Assembly: GCF_011064825.1 (NCBI RefSeq)
Contig: NZ_CP048751.1
Span: 3,224,001 to 3,288,000, forward strand
DNA length: 64,000 nt
Source of the DNA: Brevundimonas mediterranea
GTDB taxonomy: Bacteria; Pseudomonadota; Alphaproteobacteria; Caulobacterales; Caulobacteraceae
Direction of reading: 5' to 3'
The notes beneath the pieces were generated by a model, which saw only the letters and a program-made list of their open reading frames with translations, did not search any database and had not been told where the DNA came from. Positions 1 through 10,312 of the stretch are shown here, piece after piece. Made by a program: the position numbers and the translations under genes. Position 1 is the stretch's first letter. Each line of letters opens with the position of its first letter.

Positions 1-1055
1 CAGAACAGGGGGCGGATATAGGCGGGGACGAAGCCGGGAAAGTCGAAGGCGTTCGTCACCCCTTCGTCAAAGGCGACCTGACGGATATTGTTGCCATAAT
101 CGACGACAGGAACCCCCGCCGACTGAAAGTCGAGCATGGCGCGGACGTGGGCCACGATGGAGGGGCGGGCGGCCGCCGCGACCGAGGCGGGTTCGCTGGC
201 CCGCTTGTCTTCCCACTCGGCGACGGTCCAGCCGGCCGGCAGATAGCCGTTCACCAGGTCATGGGCGCTGGTCTGGTCCGTCACCAGATCCGGCCGCACG
301 CCGCGCTTGACCATTTCAGGCAAGATATCAGCAGCGTTTCCCAACAGGCCGACAGATATAGGTTTTCCAGTCCGATTTGCGTCTTCGATCAGGGCCAGGG
401 CTTCGTCCAGGCTCTGGGCGGCCACATCAAGATAGCGTGTCTTCAGCCGCATCTCGATCCGGCTTTGCTGGCATTCCACCGCCAGGCAGGACGCCCCCGC
501 CATGGTCGCGGCCAAGGTCTGGGCCCCGCCCATACCCCCCAGGCCTGCGGTCAGGATCCATTTTCCGGACCAGTCGCCGCCGTAATGCTGGCGGCCCGCC
601 TCCATGAAGGTCTCATACGTGCCTTGGACGATGCCCTGGGTGCCGATGTAGATCCAGGATCCGGCCGTCATCTGGCCGTACATCATCAAGCCCTTGCGAT
701 CGAGTTCCGAGAAATGCTCCCAGGTCGCCCATTTGGGCACGAGGTTGGAGTTGGCGATCAGGACCCGGGGCGCATCGGCATGGGTGCGGAAGACCCCGAC
801 CGGCTTGCCGGACTGGACCAGCAGGGTCTCGTCGGCCTCCAGCGTCTTCAGGGTCTCCACGATCCTGTCGAAGGCGGCCCAATCGCGCGCCGCCTTGCCG
901 ACGCCGCCATAGACGACAAGATCCTGAGGGCGTTCAGCCACTTCGGGATCAAGATTGTTCATCAACATTCGCATGGCCGCCTCGGCCGCCCAGGTCTTGG
1001 CCGTCCTTTCCGATCCGCGCGGGCTTCGGATGACGCGAGCGTTGGGCTGGTTCAT
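1..1055 (-). CDS. hutU: Urocanate hydratase (urocanase), N-terminal part; runs off the left edge
   Basis: Urocanase converts urocanate to imidazolonepropionate in cytoplasmic histidine degradation, using NAD+ as an electrophilic cofactor. The visible 351 codons start [14 protein letters not shown] and contain the family's nucleotide-binding stretch [11 protein letters not shown] and the end-on motif VPAYIRPLF, so the reading frame is open to the window edge. The start ATG shares bases with the stop of hutG (ATGA overlap), which fixes the start and implies translational coupling. The gene is downstream of hutG and would be expected to be followed, outside the window, by hutH, which is otherwise missing here. 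The C-terminal part is not in the window. Confidence 0.97.
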   Translation of the reverse strand, partial: MNQPNARVIRSPRGSERTAKTWAAEAAMRMLMNNLDPEVAERPQDLVVYGGVGKAARDWAAFDRIVETLKTLEADETLLVQSGKPVGVFRTHADAPRVLIANSNLVPKWATWEHFSELDRKGLMMYGQMTAGSWIYIGTQGIVQGTYETFMEAGRQHYGGDWSGKWILTAGLGGMGGAQTLAATMAGASCLAVECQQSRIEMRLKTRYLDVAAQSLDEALALIEDANRTGKPISVGLLGNAADILPEMVKRGVRPDLVTDQTSAHDLVNGYLPAGWTVAEWEDKRASEPASVAAAARPSIVAHVRAMLDFQSAGVPVVDYGNNIRQVAFDEGVTNAFDFPGFVPAYIRPLF

Positions 1056-1873
1056 GTCTGGCTCTCGGCGAAGGCGATACAGGCGGTCAGGACGCGGTGC
1101 AGGTTTCGACGCATCGCCTCGGCCCGCTCCGGCTCATAGGGACTGGGCCAGTTGTCGGGCGACAAAGGGCTCGCCGGGTCGACCATGTAGCCCCGGTCCG
1201 CCAGTTCCATCTGGATAGCGTGAACGCCGGCGTGAGGCCGGCCGTAGTGACGCGTGGTCCAGCCGCCCTTGAACCGGCCGTTGACGATCAGGCTGGAGCC
1301 GCTGATCGCGCAGGCGGCCTCGACGGCCTGGGTCAGTTCGGGGGCGCAGGTGGTCCCGTCGTTGTCGCCGATGTTGAACTGGGGCAACTCGCCGGCGAAC
1401 AGCCGCGGGACGACAGAGCGGATCGAATGGGCGTCATAGAGGACGACGGGGCCACGGGCGCGCAGCCGGTCGATCTGGGCCTTCAGCTGGGCATGATAGG
1501 GATCAAACCAGGTCGCTCGACGCTCTGCGATCTCGGCCGCATCGGGCGCTTCGCCGGCCCGATACAGGGGCTCGCCGTCGAAGGTCTCGACCGGGCAGAG
1601 GCCCGTGGTGGTCATGCCGGGATACAGGGACACGCCGGATGGATCGCGGTTCACGTCTATGACGCTGCGAGAAACTGCGGTGCGCACCAGAGTGGCGCCC
1701 AGATCCACGGCGAAATCATAGAGCCGATCCACCCACCAGTCGGCGTCCTTGCGCGCCAGCCAGGGGGATCGAAACCGCGCCATCAGAACGTCCGGGATTT
1801 CGGTCCCCGTGTGCGGCAAGCCTATCACCAGCGGCCCCGAGCCCTCATGGACGGTCAGCCAGTCACGCGTCAT
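1052..1873 (-). CDS. hutG: N-formylglutamate deformylase
   Basis: The 273-residue protein belongs to the N-formylglutamate amidohydrolase family and would release formate and glutamate from N-formylglutamate, the last step of the five-step histidine route that uses HutF. Family signatures visible are [10 protein letters not shown] near the N-terminus, the DVNRDPSG segment, YDAHSI and [12 protein letters not shown], which supply the zinc-binding and catalytic residues. The start is preceded by a good GGGAGG ribosome site; an upstream in-frame extension lacks one. It is the first gene of the minus-strand hut arm, divergent from hutF across a palindromic operator. Confidence 0.96.
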   Translation of the reverse strand: MTRDWLTVHEGSGPLVIGLPHTGTEIPDVLMARFRSPWLARKDADWWVDRLYDFAVDLGATLVRTAVSRSVIDVNRDPSGVSLYPGMTTTGLCPVETFDGEPLYRAGEAPDAAEIAERRATWFDPYHAQLKAQIDRLRARGPVVLYDAHSIRSVVPRLFAGELPQFNIGDNDGTTCAPELTQAVEAACAISGSSLIVNGRFKGGWTTRHYGRPHAGVHAIQMELADRGYMVDPASPLSPDNWPSPYEPERAEAMRRNLHRVLTACIAFAESQT

Positions 1874-1906
1874 CTCGGCCTCCCTCGCCAAATCGATCCG
1901 TCGTGG

Positions 1907-1920
1907 TATGTCTAGACATA
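1907..1920. promoter_or_regulatory. Perfect 14-bp palindrome, probable HutC operator
   Basis: The sequence TATGTCTAGACATA is a perfect inverted repeat in the short divergent space between hutG (start 1873) and hutF (start about 1948). HutC regulators of the GntR family bind GT-N-TA-N-AC type palindromes, and this site fits that form. hutC itself lies two genes downstream in the plus-strand arm. One dimer site here could therefore silence both arms until urocanate accumulates. Binding by this HutC is inferred. Confidence 0.75.
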
Positions 1921-1947
1921 TTGATCGCAACAAGACGGACCTGTCCA

Positions 1948-3336
1948 GTGAGCCTTGAGTCGCAGCCTGTGGATCGCACCCTCTGGTTCGAGGCCGCCCT
2001 CTTGCCGGACGGCTGGGCGCGGGATGTGCGGATCGGCATTGCGAGGGGTCGGATTTCAAGCCTCGAGACCGGCGTATCCCGCGGACCCGCAGACGAAGGA
2101 GACGGCGTGGCCTTGCCGGGCGTCGTCAATGTCCACAGCCATGCCTTCCAGCGCGCCATGGCCGGTCTGACCGAGGCGCGTGGACCCCAGGGCCAACACG
2201 GCGATGATGATTTCTGGTCCTGGCGTGACCTGATGTACCGCTTCCTTGATCGGGGCGGGCCCGAAGAGATCGAGGCCATCACCGCCCTGGCCTTCGCCGA
2301 AATGCTGGAGGGCGGTTTCACCCGCGTTGCCGAGTTCCACTATCTTCACAACGCCCCGTCCGGTGCGGCCTACGCGGATCGGGGAGAGATCGCGGCGCGG
2401 ATTGTCGCGGCGGCCCAGACGACCGGAATCGCCCTGACCCTGCTGCCGGTCTTCTACGCCCACGCCGGATTTGGCGGCCTGGCGCCGACCCGGGGGCAGA
2501 GACGGTTCATCACCGATCTGGACGGATTCGCGGAGTTGACCGACCGTTGCCGCCGCCTGACCGCCGATATGGCGGACGCTGTGGTGGGGGTCGCGCCGCA
2601 CAGCCTGCGGGCTGTCAGCCCGGCTGAGCTGGCCGCCATGCCCGGTCTGGCAGGCGAGGGGCCCATCCATATCCATGTGGCCGAACAGACCAAGGAGGTC
2701 GAAGACTGCCTGGCCTGGTCCGGCGCCCGGCCGGTGGAATGGCTGCTCGCCAACGCCCCGGTCGATCCGCGCTGGTGCCTGATCCACTCGACCCATGTGA
2801 CCGAGGCGGAGTGGCGGGGCGTGATCGAACGGGGCGCCGTCATCGGCCTGTGCCCGATCACAGAGGCCAATCTGGGCGACGGCGTCTTTCCGGCCGCCGC
2901 CTATGCGCAGGCGGGCGGGCGGTTCGGCGTGGGGACCGACTCCAATGTGCAGATCGGCGTGGCCGAGGAACTGCGGATGCTGGAATACAGCCAGCGGCTG
3001 GCCTTGAGGCGCCGTTCGGTCATGGCGGATGCGGATCGCTCGACAGGACGCGCCCTGTTCGAAGGCGTGCTGGCGGGCGGGCGCCAGGTCGGGGGCGCGG
3101 CGAACGACCTGGTCATCGGCGGATCGGCCGATCTGGTTTGCCTGGATACGCGCGGCGCCGGCTTCCATGGCCGTTCGGGCGACGCCTTGCTGGACAGCTG
3201 GATCTTCGGCGCGCCGGCGGGCGCCGTCGCCTCGGTCTGGCGGGCGGGGCGGCAGGTGGTGCGGGACGGGCGGCATGTGGCGCGCGAGGCTATCGAGGCA
3301 CGGTACCGCAAGGCCCTGAACACGGTGCTGGGATGA
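1948..3336 (+). CDS. hutF: Formimidoylglutamate deiminase
   Basis: This amidohydrolase-superfamily enzyme hydrolyses N-formimino-L-glutamate to N-formyl-L-glutamate and ammonia, feeding HutG. Visible motifs are the metal-binding VNVHSHAFQRAM, the second-strand HIHVAEQ, LIHSTHVT and the late aspartate in GTDSNVQIG. A GTG at 1948 gives 462 residues beginning VSLESQPVDRTLWFEAALLP; a GTG at 1969 or 1903 is also in frame and no site has a strong ribosome-binding sequence, so the start is uncertain. The stop overlaps the hutC start by an ATGA junction. Confidence 0.95.
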   Translation: MSLESQPVDRTLWFEAALLPDGWARDVRIGIARGRISSLETGVSRGPADEGDGVALPGVVNVHSHAFQRAMAGLTEARGPQGQHGDDDFWSWRDLMYRFLDRGGPEEIEAITALAFAEMLEGGFTRVAEFHYLHNAPSGAAYADRGEIAARIVAAAQTTGIALTLLPVFYAHAGFGGLAPTRGQRRFITDLDGFAELTDRCRRLTADMADAVVGVAPHSLRAVSPAELAAMPGLAGEGPIHIHVAEQTKEVEDCLAWSGARPVEWLLANAPVDPRWCLIHSTHVTEAEWRGVIERGAVIGLCPITEANLGDGVFPAAAYAQAGGRFGVGTDSNVQIGVAEELRMLEYSQRLALRRRSVMADADRSTGRALFEGVLAGGRQVGGAANDLVIGGSADLVCLDTRGAGFHGRSGDALLDSWIFGAPAGAVASVWRAGRQVVRDGRHVAREAIEARYRKALNTVLG

Positions 3337-4055
3337 CGCCGGAGCCGCTGCACCGCCGAATCTACGCGGACCTCGAAGGCCGCATCCTCTCGGGCGAGCT
3401 GTCGCCGGGCGCACGCATTCCCTTCGAACACGAATTGACCGCCCAATACGGCTGTTCGCGCGCCACCGTCTCCAAGGCCCTGTCGGAACTGGCGGGCAGG
3501 GGACTGGTCACACGGCGGCGTCGCGCGGGCAGCTTCGTGGCCCAGCCCAAGGCCCATGCCGCCTTCCTGGCCATCCCCGATCTGCGAGCCGAGGTGATGG
3601 AGCGGGGCCAGGCCTATGGCTACAGGCTGCTGGACCAGATGGAACGCGATCCGGACGGCGGCGCTGAAATCGAACTCGCCGCCGGCGGTCCGCTCCTGGC
3701 CTTGACCTGTCTGCATAGCGCCGACGCGATCCCTCTGGCTCTGGAGCATCGACTGATCGCTCTGGCCGCGGCTCCCCAAGCGATAAAGGTGAATTTTCAA
3801 ATCACTCCGCCTGGAACCTGGCTTCTGGACTATGAACCCTGGACCGAGGCCGAGAACCGGATCGGCTCCATGGAGGCCGACGCCGTGACCGCGCGTCTGC
3901 TGCAGATCAAGCCCGGCGCGGCCTGTCTGTCTGTCGAAAGGCGGACCTGGCGCGACGGCCAGGGCGTGACGCGGGTTCGTCAGCTGTTCCCTGGGGATCG
4001 CTATGATCTGGTCGCGCTTTTCTCCTCCGCCCACGCCAAGGACCTGAGCCGATGA
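3333..4055 (+). CDS. hutC: Histidine utilisation repressor, GntR/HutC family
   Basis: A 240-residue cytoplasmic repressor. Residues about 1-70 form a winged helix-turn-helix of GntR type ([37 protein letters not shown]). The rest is a UTRA ligand-binding domain with the family's [20 protein letters not shown] ending. HutC proteins are relieved by urocanate. The gene is embedded between hutF and hutI with four-base overlaps on both sides, so it is co-transcribed with its own targets and probably autoregulated through the palindrome at 1907-1920. Confidence 0.95.
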   Translation: MTPEPLHRRIYADLEGRILSGELSPGARIPFEHELTAQYGCSRATVSKALSELAGRGLVTRRRRAGSFVAQPKAHAAFLAIPDLRAEVMERGQAYGYRLLDQMERDPDGGAEIELAAGGPLLALTCLHSADAIPLALEHRLIALAAAPQAIKVNFQITPPGTWLLDYEPWTEAENRIGSMEADAVTARLLQIKPGAACLSVERRTWRDGQGVTRVRQLFPGDRYDLVALFSSAHAKDLSR

Positions 4056-5302
4056 AGGCCGACCGCCTGCTGATCGACTGTCATGCCGCCACCATGGTTC
4101 CGGGCGGGGCCGCCTATGGGGCCATCCGCGACGCCGCCGTGGTCATCGCCGACGGCCGTATCGCCTGGATCGGACCGCGCGCGGATTTGCCGTCCGTGGA
4201 GGCGGTCGAGACGGAGCGGCTGGGCGGACGCTGGCTCACGCCGGGACTGATCGACTGTCACACGCATCTGGTCTTCGGCGGCGACCGCTCGGGCGAATTC
4301 GAACAGAGGCTGGGCGGGGCCACCTATGAGGATATCGCCCGCGCCGGCGGCGGGATCGTCGCTTCGGTCAAGGCCACGCGCGCGGCGTCGGAGGACGAAC
4401 TGTACGCCTCCGCCATGGACCGGCTGCAAGGGCTCAAGGCCACGGGCGTCACCACGGTCGAGATCAAGTCGGGCTATGGACTGGATCAGGACAGCGAATT
4501 GAAGATGTTGCGGGTCGCCCGCCGCATCGGCCGGGAAGGCGGGGTTCGCGTGCGCACCACCTATCTGGGTCTGCACGCCGTTCCGCCCGAGCATCGGGCG
4601 AACCGCGCCGCCTATGTCGATCTGGCCGTCGATCACATCCTGCCGGCCGCACAGGCCGAGGGGCTGGTGGACGCCGTGGACGCCTATTGCGAGCCTATCG
4701 CCTTCTCGATCGAGGAGGTGGCGCGCCTGTTCGACAAGGCCCGCACCCTGGGCCTGCCGGTCAAGCTGCACGCCGATCAGTTGTCGAACGGGGGCGGCGC
4801 AGCCTTGGCGGCGCGTTACGGCGCCGTGTCGGCTGATCACATAGAACATGCGACGGAAGACGGAATCAAAGCCATGGCGCGGGCAGGGGTGACGGCGGTT
4901 CTGCTGCCCGGCGCCTTCCTGATGCTGCGCGAAACCCAGGCGCCCCCGGTCGGTCTGTTACGCGCCCATGGCGTTCGCATGGCCGTTGCGACCGACTGCA
5001 ATCCCGGCACCTCTCCTGTCGCGTCCATGACCGACGCCCTGAACCTGGCCTGTGTTCAGTTTCGCCTGACCCCGGAAGAAGCCCTGGCGGGCGCGACGCG
5101 GGAAGCCGCATGGGCCCTGGGGCTGCAAGATCAGATCGGAACCCTGGCGGTCGGCAAGGTCGCCGACCTGGCGGCCTGGGATGTCCAGCGCCCCGCAGAG
5201 CTGGCCTATTGGCTGGGCAAGCCCATGCTGCACGGCCGCTGGAGAGACGGCGTCAGGACAAGCGCCGATCCTGCAAGGATCGACGGTCCGCCTGATTTCT
5301 AG
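4052..5302 (+). CDS. hutI: Imidazolonepropionase
   Basis: A 416-residue amidohydrolase that opens 4-imidazolone-5-propionate to N-formimino-L-glutamate, linking HutU to HutF. The metal site is visible as [31 protein letters not shown] and the late [14 protein letters not shown], and the substrate segment KSGYGLD is intact. Length is normal for the family. The start overlaps hutC by ATGA. The stop overlaps the convergent response-regulator gene by a few bases, so the plus-strand hut arm ends here with no room for a classical terminator. Confidence 0.97.
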   Translation: MKADRLLIDCHAATMVPGGAAYGAIRDAAVVIADGRIAWIGPRADLPSVEAVETERLGGRWLTPGLIDCHTHLVFGGDRSGEFEQRLGGATYEDIARAGGGIVASVKATRAASEDELYASAMDRLQGLKATGVTTVEIKSGYGLDQDSELKMLRVARRIGREGGVRVRTTYLGLHAVPPEHRANRAAYVDLAVDHILPAAQAEGLVDAVDAYCEPIAFSIEEVARLFDKARTLGLPVKLHADQLSNGGGAALAARYGAVSADHIEHATEDGIKAMARAGVTAVLLPGAFLMLRETQAPPVGLLRAHGVRMAVATDCNPGTSPVASMTDALNLACVQFRLTPEEALAGATREAAWALGLQDQIGTLAVGKVADLAAWDVQRPAELAYWLGKPMLHGRWRDGVRTSADPARIDGPPDF

Positions 5303-5676
5303 ACCTGGGCGACGCCCATGACCTTCATCAGGGCGTCTCGAACGGCGGCCTCGGTGAAGGGTTTCTGAATGGTGGTGGCGCCGCGCCACTCTTCCGGCAA
5401 CCCACCTTCGCCGTAGCCGGTGGAGAAGACGAAGGGCACGCCGCGCGCCTTCAGCGCCTCGGCGACCGGGAAGACCTGACGGCCGGCGACATTGACGTCC
5501 AGCAGGGCGGCGTCGAGATCGACAGTGTCGCGCGCCATGGCTTCACCATCGTCGATATTGGACGCGGGGCCGACGGGAATGCACTCCATGTCCTCGAGGA
5601 TGGTCTCGAGCAACATGGCGACCAGGGATTCGTCTTCCACCACAAGTATGCGGCGACCGTTTAGAGGTTGGGTCAT
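5299..5676 (-). CDS. Single-domain response regulator (receiver only)
   Basis: A 125-residue stand-alone REC domain: [17 protein letters not shown] at the N-terminus gives the acidic pair, ALLDVNVAG the phospho-accepting aspartate, and IQKPF the conserved lysine. There is no output domain, so it would act by protein contact or as a phosphate sink or relay. It overlaps the upstream kinase gene by ATGA, marking it as the kinase's partner. Alphaproteobacterial HWE kinases often pair with such CheY-like or FAT-GUY-type receivers. The signal is unknown. Confidence 0.93.
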   Translation of the reverse strand: MTQPLNGRRILVVEDESLVAMLLETILEDMECIPVGPASNIDDGEAMARDTVDLDAALLDVNVAGRQVFPVAEALKARGVPFVFSTGYGEGGLPEEWRGATTIQKPFTEAAVRDALMKVMGVAQV

Positions 5677-7181
5677 GGGGCGGGTGTCCTGTCGAGTGGA
5701 ACCGTCAGTTCCGCAATCAATCCATCGCTGGCGTAGACTAGATCGATCTCCCCCGCCAGATCGTGGCGAATGTTTCGTTCAATCAATCGGCTACCGAAGC
5801 CTCTTCTGTCCGGTTGCGTAACTTTCGGACCGCCTATTTCACGCCAGACAAGCTTCAGCTTTCGATCGCGTTGATCGGCCAAACTCCAGTCGATCAGAAC
5901 ACGCCCATCGGGCGTGGAAAGGGCTCCGTATTTGGCGGCGTTTGTCGCAAGCTCATGGAAGATCATGCCCAGGGACAGGGCTGTGGCGGGGGGCAGCGCC
6001 GTCGCAGGGCCGTTGAGATTGATGCGGGTGGGACCGAAGGCTTCGGTTTCGTGTTCCAGGATCGCCCGCAGATCCGCGCCTTCCCAATGGGTTCGCGTCA
6101 ACAGGTCGTGGGTGTGGGACAGGGCCAGTATCCGCGACTGGAAGGTTGCGGCGAAGGTGGCGGGGTCGACGTGGGAACGCGCGGTCTGGATGGCGATCGA
6201 CTGGACCGTGGCGAGGGTGTTCTTAACCCGATGGTTCAACTCGTCGATCATCAGCTTCTGGCGCTGGGTCGCCAGGACGTTGGCTGTGACGTCATGGCCC
6301 TGAACGAAGATGCCGACCACGGCGCCCGCCTCGTCACGGATCGGCTGATAGATGAAATTGAGATAGAGGGTTTCCAGCGGGCCGCCGGGAGTCCTTTGTA
6401 ATTTCGCCAGGCTTTCTCGCCCTTCATAGGGCTCGCCCGTTTCGAAGACGGTGTCTAGAAACTCGTAATAGCCCTGTCCGACCAGCTCCGGCAGGGCGTC
6501 GCGTATGGACTTGCCCGCGATGTCGCGATGGCCGATCAACTGGCTGTAGGCGTCGTTGTGCATCTGGAAACAGTGGTTGCGGCCGGTCAGGATGGCTACG
6601 AACCCCGGCGCCTGCATGAACATCTCGACCAGACGGTTGCGCTCGCTCTCCAGGCGACGATTGTCCTCCTGAACCGACTGGGCTCGCCGCAGGACCGACC
6701 CGCCGACCAAGGCGTCCAGGGCGGTTGTCGGTTCATCTGTCCGGATCGCCGGCGACAGGTCGGTGATGTCCATGGTGTGCTGAAGAAGCAGCACGACATC
6801 GCCTTCAGCGTTCAGGACTGGCGTATGGGTCGCGCTCCAGATTCGTTCCTCGAACACCTCCTGGCCGTCGGACAATTTGCGCGGCATGGCGTATCGCACG
6901 ACGGCGAGGTGGTCGCGCTGGCGGGTGTCGCGCGCCTTTTCGAGGGACGCCCGGACCTGACGCACGTTTTCGGGCGCATCTTCGCCGGGGCCGGCGTCGA
7001 AGGTCGTGAACAGGGGACGGCCCAGGATGTCCTCGCGGCGAGCGCCTGTGACCTCGACATAGGCCTGATTGACCTCGGCGATGCGCAGATCCGGCGTAAG
7101 CAGAAGATAAGGATTTGGCGACGCCTCGAAGGCCGCCGCCAAATCGACTACGGAAGCGCCCGGTTTCACTTGTACTGTCAA
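5673..7181 (-). CDS. PAS-domain HWE-family sensor histidine kinase
   Basis: A soluble kinase of about 502 residues without membrane segments. Two PAS-like regions occupy roughly residues 15-140 and 185-310 (NPYLLLTPDLRIAEVNQAY; PGFVAILTGRNHCFQMHN). The phospho-acceptor is His317 in ELNHRVKNTLATVQS, the ATP domain has HELATNAAKYGALS, and the tryptophan-glutamate signature LVWREIGGP defines the HWE group. The start is a TTG at 7181; a GTG twelve bases further in is equally possible. The gene is co-transcribed with the receiver gene through an ATGA overlap. PAS domains may hold a flavin or another small ligand; none can be assigned by eye. Confidence 0.93.
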   Translation of the reverse strand: MTVQVKPGASVVDLAAAFEASPNPYLLLTPDLRIAEVNQAYVEVTGARREDILGRPLFTTFDAGPGEDAPENVRQVRASLEKARDTRQRDHLAVVRYAMPRKLSDGQEVFEERIWSATHTPVLNAEGDVVLLLQHTMDITDLSPAIRTDEPTTALDALVGGSVLRRAQSVQEDNRRLESERNRLVEMFMQAPGFVAILTGRNHCFQMHNDAYSQLIGHRDIAGKSIRDALPELVGQGYYEFLDTVFETGEPYEGRESLAKLQRTPGGPLETLYLNFIYQPIRDEAGAVVGIFVQGHDVTANVLATQRQKLMIDELNHRVKNTLATVQSIAIQTARSHVDPATFAATFQSRILALSHTHDLLTRTHWEGADLRAILEHETEAFGPTRINLNGPATALPPATALSLGMIFHELATNAAKYGALSTPDGRVLIDWSLADQRDRKLKLVWREIGGPKVTQPDRRGFGSRLIERNIRHDLAGEIDLVYASDGLIAELTVPLDRTPAP

Positions 7182-7303
7182 TCTACACCCCAGCCCAACC
7201 GGTGCCGAACGCGCGAGGAGGCAAAGAGTTCGCTACCGTACCCAGAATTCGCCTTTCACCTGATCGTCATTGGCGTGTCAGGAGAATTTGCTAAGGACGG
7301 GAC

Positions 7304-8881
7304 ATGACATTTGCCGGCGCCTTGGCCACCCTCTCCCTCATGATGGCTCAACCGACAGATCAGCCGCCTCCCGAACAGCCGGTCGTCCAGTTGGCCCAAG
7401 GCGTGCTGGCCGGGCGGGCCGACGACACGGTCGCCGCGTTCAAGAACATTCCCTATGCGGCCCCGCCGGTGGCGGAACTGCGCTGGCGGCCGCCGGGCGC
7501 GGCCCCGACCTGGGAAGGGCGGCGCGACGCCTCGACCTATGGGCCGATCTGCATCCAGGCCACGCCGCAGGGCGATCCCGGCGTGGGGCCCTTGCCGATG
7601 AGCGAGGACTGCCTGAACCTGAATGTGTGGCGGCCGACCGACGTCGCCGCGTCGCCGGCCCCGGTCATGGTGTGGATCCACGGCGGGGGCCTGGTCAATG
7701 GATCGGGCACGGCGGCCCTGTACGACGGATCCCATCTGGCCCGTCAGGGCATGGTCGTGGTCTCGATGAACTATCGGCTGGGGCGGTTGGGCTTCTTCGA
7801 TCACCCGGCCCTGGCGGCCGAACGACCGGCGGACGAGGCGGCGGGCAACTACGGCCTGATGGACGTCATCGCGGCCCTGCAGTGGGTCAGGGCGAACATC
7901 GCGGTCTTCGGCGGCGACCCGGCCAATGTGACGATCTTCGGGGAGTCGGCGGGTGGCGCCATCGTCACCCGGATGATGATTTCGCCGCCGGCGCGGGGCC
8001 TGTTCGACCGCGCCATCGTGCAGTCGGGCCTGGGGCGCGAGTTGCAGACCCCGCTGGACCGGCGCGGCGCCTATGACCTGCCGTCGGCGCGTGAGCGGGG
8101 CGAGGTCTGGGCCCACGGTCATAACCTGTTGACTGCAGCGGATCTGCGCGCTGCGCCGGTCGAGCTGCTGCTGACCCCGGCGCCCGTCTTCGCTAACGGC
8201 GATCTGTCCCTGATCGACGGCCGGATCGTGCCTTCGACCGTGGAAGCGGCCTTCCGGTCCGGGCGGCAGGCGCCTGTGCCGATGGTGATCGGGACCAACA
8301 GCGCCGAGTTCTGGTGGATGAAGCCGACGGATCGCAACGGCTACGGCATGATCGACGACGACCTGACCTGGCTGGAGCGGGCCACGATCACGGCGGCCTA
8401 TGGCGGGGAGGCGGGCTTCGACCGGGGCTTCATCACCGACGCGGTCTTCTCGGAGCCGGCGCGGCGGCTAGCGCGGCTGCACGCGGCGGCGGGGCATCCG
8501 GCCTATCTATACCGGTTCGACATCTCGTCGCCGGACAATCCCGAACCGCACGGCGGGGCGACCCACGCCATCGAGCGCCCCTATGTGTTCGGCACCCTGC
8601 CGCTGCTGCCCTATCCGGTCCGAGAGGCGGATGTCGCGGCCTCGGCGGCGATGATGGGCTACTGGACCGCCTTCTCACGGTCCGGCGACCCCAATGGGGT
8701 GGGGCGGCCGGACTGGCCGATGGCCGGGGGCGGCGACACTCAGCTGATGCTGTTCCGCAACGACGGCCCCAGCGCCACGCCGGTTCCGGACAGCGCGCGG
8801 CTGGATCTGATCGAACGGTTCCGGGAGCGGTCTCACGCTATCAGCAAGTCGTCGCAAGTCACTGTAAAAACGCACTATTAG
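7304..8881 (+). CDS. Type B carboxylesterase / lipase family hydrolase
   Basis: A 525-residue alpha/beta hydrolase with the serine-esterase signature FGESAGGA, the oxyanion-hole motif WIHGGGLVNGSG, and the early EDCLNLNVW block typical of type B carboxylesterases. The acid and histidine of the triad are expected in the second half (EFWWMKP region and GATHAIERPYVFG). The hydrophobic N-terminus (about residues 3-15) may be a short export signal. The gene stands alone, divergent from the kinase and convergent with gor. Substrate cannot be predicted. Confidence 0.9.
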   Translation: MTFAGALATLSLMMAQPTDQPPPEQPVVQLAQGVLAGRADDTVAAFKNIPYAAPPVAELRWRPPGAAPTWEGRRDASTYGPICIQATPQGDPGVGPLPMSEDCLNLNVWRPTDVAASPAPVMVWIHGGGLVNGSGTAALYDGSHLARQGMVVVSMNYRLGRLGFFDHPALAAERPADEAAGNYGLMDVIAALQWVRANIAVFGGDPANVTIFGESAGGAIVTRMMISPPARGLFDRAIVQSGLGRELQTPLDRRGAYDLPSARERGEVWAHGHNLLTAADLRAAPVELLLTPAPVFANGDLSLIDGRIVPSTVEAAFRSGRQAPVPMVIGTNSAEFWWMKPTDRNGYGMIDDDLTWLERATITAAYGGEAGFDRGFITDAVFSEPARRLARLHAAAGHPAYLYRFDISSPDNPEPHGGATHAIERPYVFGTLPLLPYPVREADVAASAAMMGYWTAFSRSGDPNGVGRPDWPMAGGGDTQLMLFRNDGPSATPVPDSARLDLIERFRERSHAISKSSQVTVKTHY

Positions 8882-8912
8882 ACAGGTGTTCGGCCGCTCA
8901 AAGACCCCGCCG

Positions 8913-10301
8913 TCACCCCGCCGAGGTCGCGCCCGACTGTTTTTCTCTCATCGTGACCAGTTCCTCGGCCATGGTCGGGTGGACCGCGCAGGTGGCGTCC
9001 CATTGGGCCTTGGTCAGGCCGGCCTTCACGGCGATGGCGGCGAGCTGGATCATTTCCGGGCTGTCGGGCCCGACGATGTGTACGCCGACAACCCTTTGGC
9101 TTTCGGCGTCGACCACCAGCTTCATGAGGACGCGCTCCTCTGATCCGGTGAAGGCGTATTTCATCGGCCGGAAACGGGTCAGATAGACATCGACCCCGGC
9201 CGAACATGACCGACGCGCCTCGGATTCCGTCAGGCCGACGATGCCCACAGGCGGCTGGCTGAAGACGGCGGTGGCGACGGCCTCGTAGTCGAAATGCTGG
9301 GGATTGTCGCGATAGACGGTCTGGTGGAAGGCGACGGCCTCGCGGATGGCGACGGGGGTCAGGTTCATCCGGTCGGTCACGTCGCCGATGGCCCAGATAT
9401 TGTCGGCCGTCGTTTTGGACCAGGGATCGACCTTGATCGCGCCCTCGTCGTTCAGTTCGACGCCGGCCGCCTCCAGGCCGAGGTCCTTGACGTGGGGGAT
9501 GCGCCCTGTGGCGAACATGACCACGTCGGTCTCCAGCTTCATCCCGTTCTCGAGGTGGTTGACCAGGCCTGTGGCGGTCTTCTCGATCTTCTCGTGCTGG
9601 CAGCCCAGGACGACCTTGATCCCGCGCTTCTCGATCTCGCCGGCCAGGTGGGCGCGCACATCGTCGTCGAAGCCGCGCAGGATGTTGGGGCCCCGGTAAA
9701 TCAGGGTGGTCTCGACGCCCAGGCCGGCGAAGATTCCCGCGAACTCCACCGCGATATAGCCGCCGCCTGCGATCAGGATGCGTTTGGGCAGTTCGGGCAG
9801 GTGGAAGGCTTCTTCGGAGGTGATGGCGTGTTCGATGCCCTCCAGGCTTTCCGGCTTCCACGGGCGGCCGCCCGTAGCGATCAGGATCTTCTCGGCGGTG
9901 AAGGTCTGGTTCTTGCCGACGATCTCGACCGTATGGGCGTCTTTCAGTACGGCGCGCCCATGAACCAGCTCCACCCCGGCCTTGCCCAGGTTGGCGGCGT
10001 AGATGCCCGACAGGCGGGCGATCTCGACGTCCTTGGCCTCCAGGAAGGTCGGCCAGTCGAACCGGGCGTTGTCGAAGGACCAGCCGTAGCCCTCGGCGAT
10101 CTCGAGCGCGTGGCTGACCTCGGAGGCCATGACCATGAATTTCTTGGGCACGCAGCCCCGGATCACGCAGGTGCCGCCGACCCGGTATTCCTCAGCCACC
10201 GCGACCTTCTTGCCGCCCAGGGCGGTCAGGCGCGCGGCGCGAACCCCGCCGGAGCCGGCGCCGATGACGAAGAGGTCGTAGTCGTAGTCGTAGTCGGCCA
10301 T
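8913..10301 (-). CDS. gor: Glutathione-disulfide reductase
   Basis: A 462-residue FAD/NADPH disulfide reductase that keeps glutathione reduced in the cytoplasm. The FAD fold is seen as FVIGAGSGGVRAAR, the redox-active disulfide as GGTCVIRGCVPKK, the NADPH fold as LIAGGGYIAVEFAG, and the dimer active-site block as HIVGPDSPEMIQ and CAVHPTMAEE. The N-terminus has a DYDYDYD run encoded by a tandem GACTAC hexamer, a feature prone to length variation. It is the last gene of a glmU-rpiA-gor series but separated from rpiA by about 140 bases containing repeats. Confidence 0.96.
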   Translation of the reverse strand: MADYDYDYDLFVIGAGSGGVRAARLTALGGKKVAVAEEYRVGGTCVIRGCVPKKFMVMASEVSHALEIAEGYGWSFDNARFDWPTFLEAKDVEIARLSGIYAANLGKAGVELVHGRAVLKDAHTVEIVGKNQTFTAEKILIATGGRPWKPESLEGIEHAITSEEAFHLPELPKRILIAGGGYIAVEFAGIFAGLGVETTLIYRGPNILRGFDDDVRAHLAGEIEKRGIKVVLGCQHEKIEKTATGLVNHLENGMKLETDVVMFATGRIPHVKDLGLEAAGVELNDEGAIKVDPWSKTTADNIWAIGDVTDRMNLTPVAIREAVAFHQTVYRDNPQHFDYEAVATAVFSQPPVGIVGLTESEARRSCSAGVDVYLTRFRPMKYAFTGSEERVLMKLVVDAESQRVVGVHIVGPDSPEMIQLAAIAVKAGLTKAQWDATCAVHPTMAEELVTMREKQSGATSAG

Positions 10302-10312
10302 CGGGTGCTCCG

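Noticed and set aside
10262..10301. DYDYDYD repeat at the gor N-terminus as a phase-variable switch
   Set aside because: The unit is six bases, so length changes keep the frame and cannot switch the gene off.
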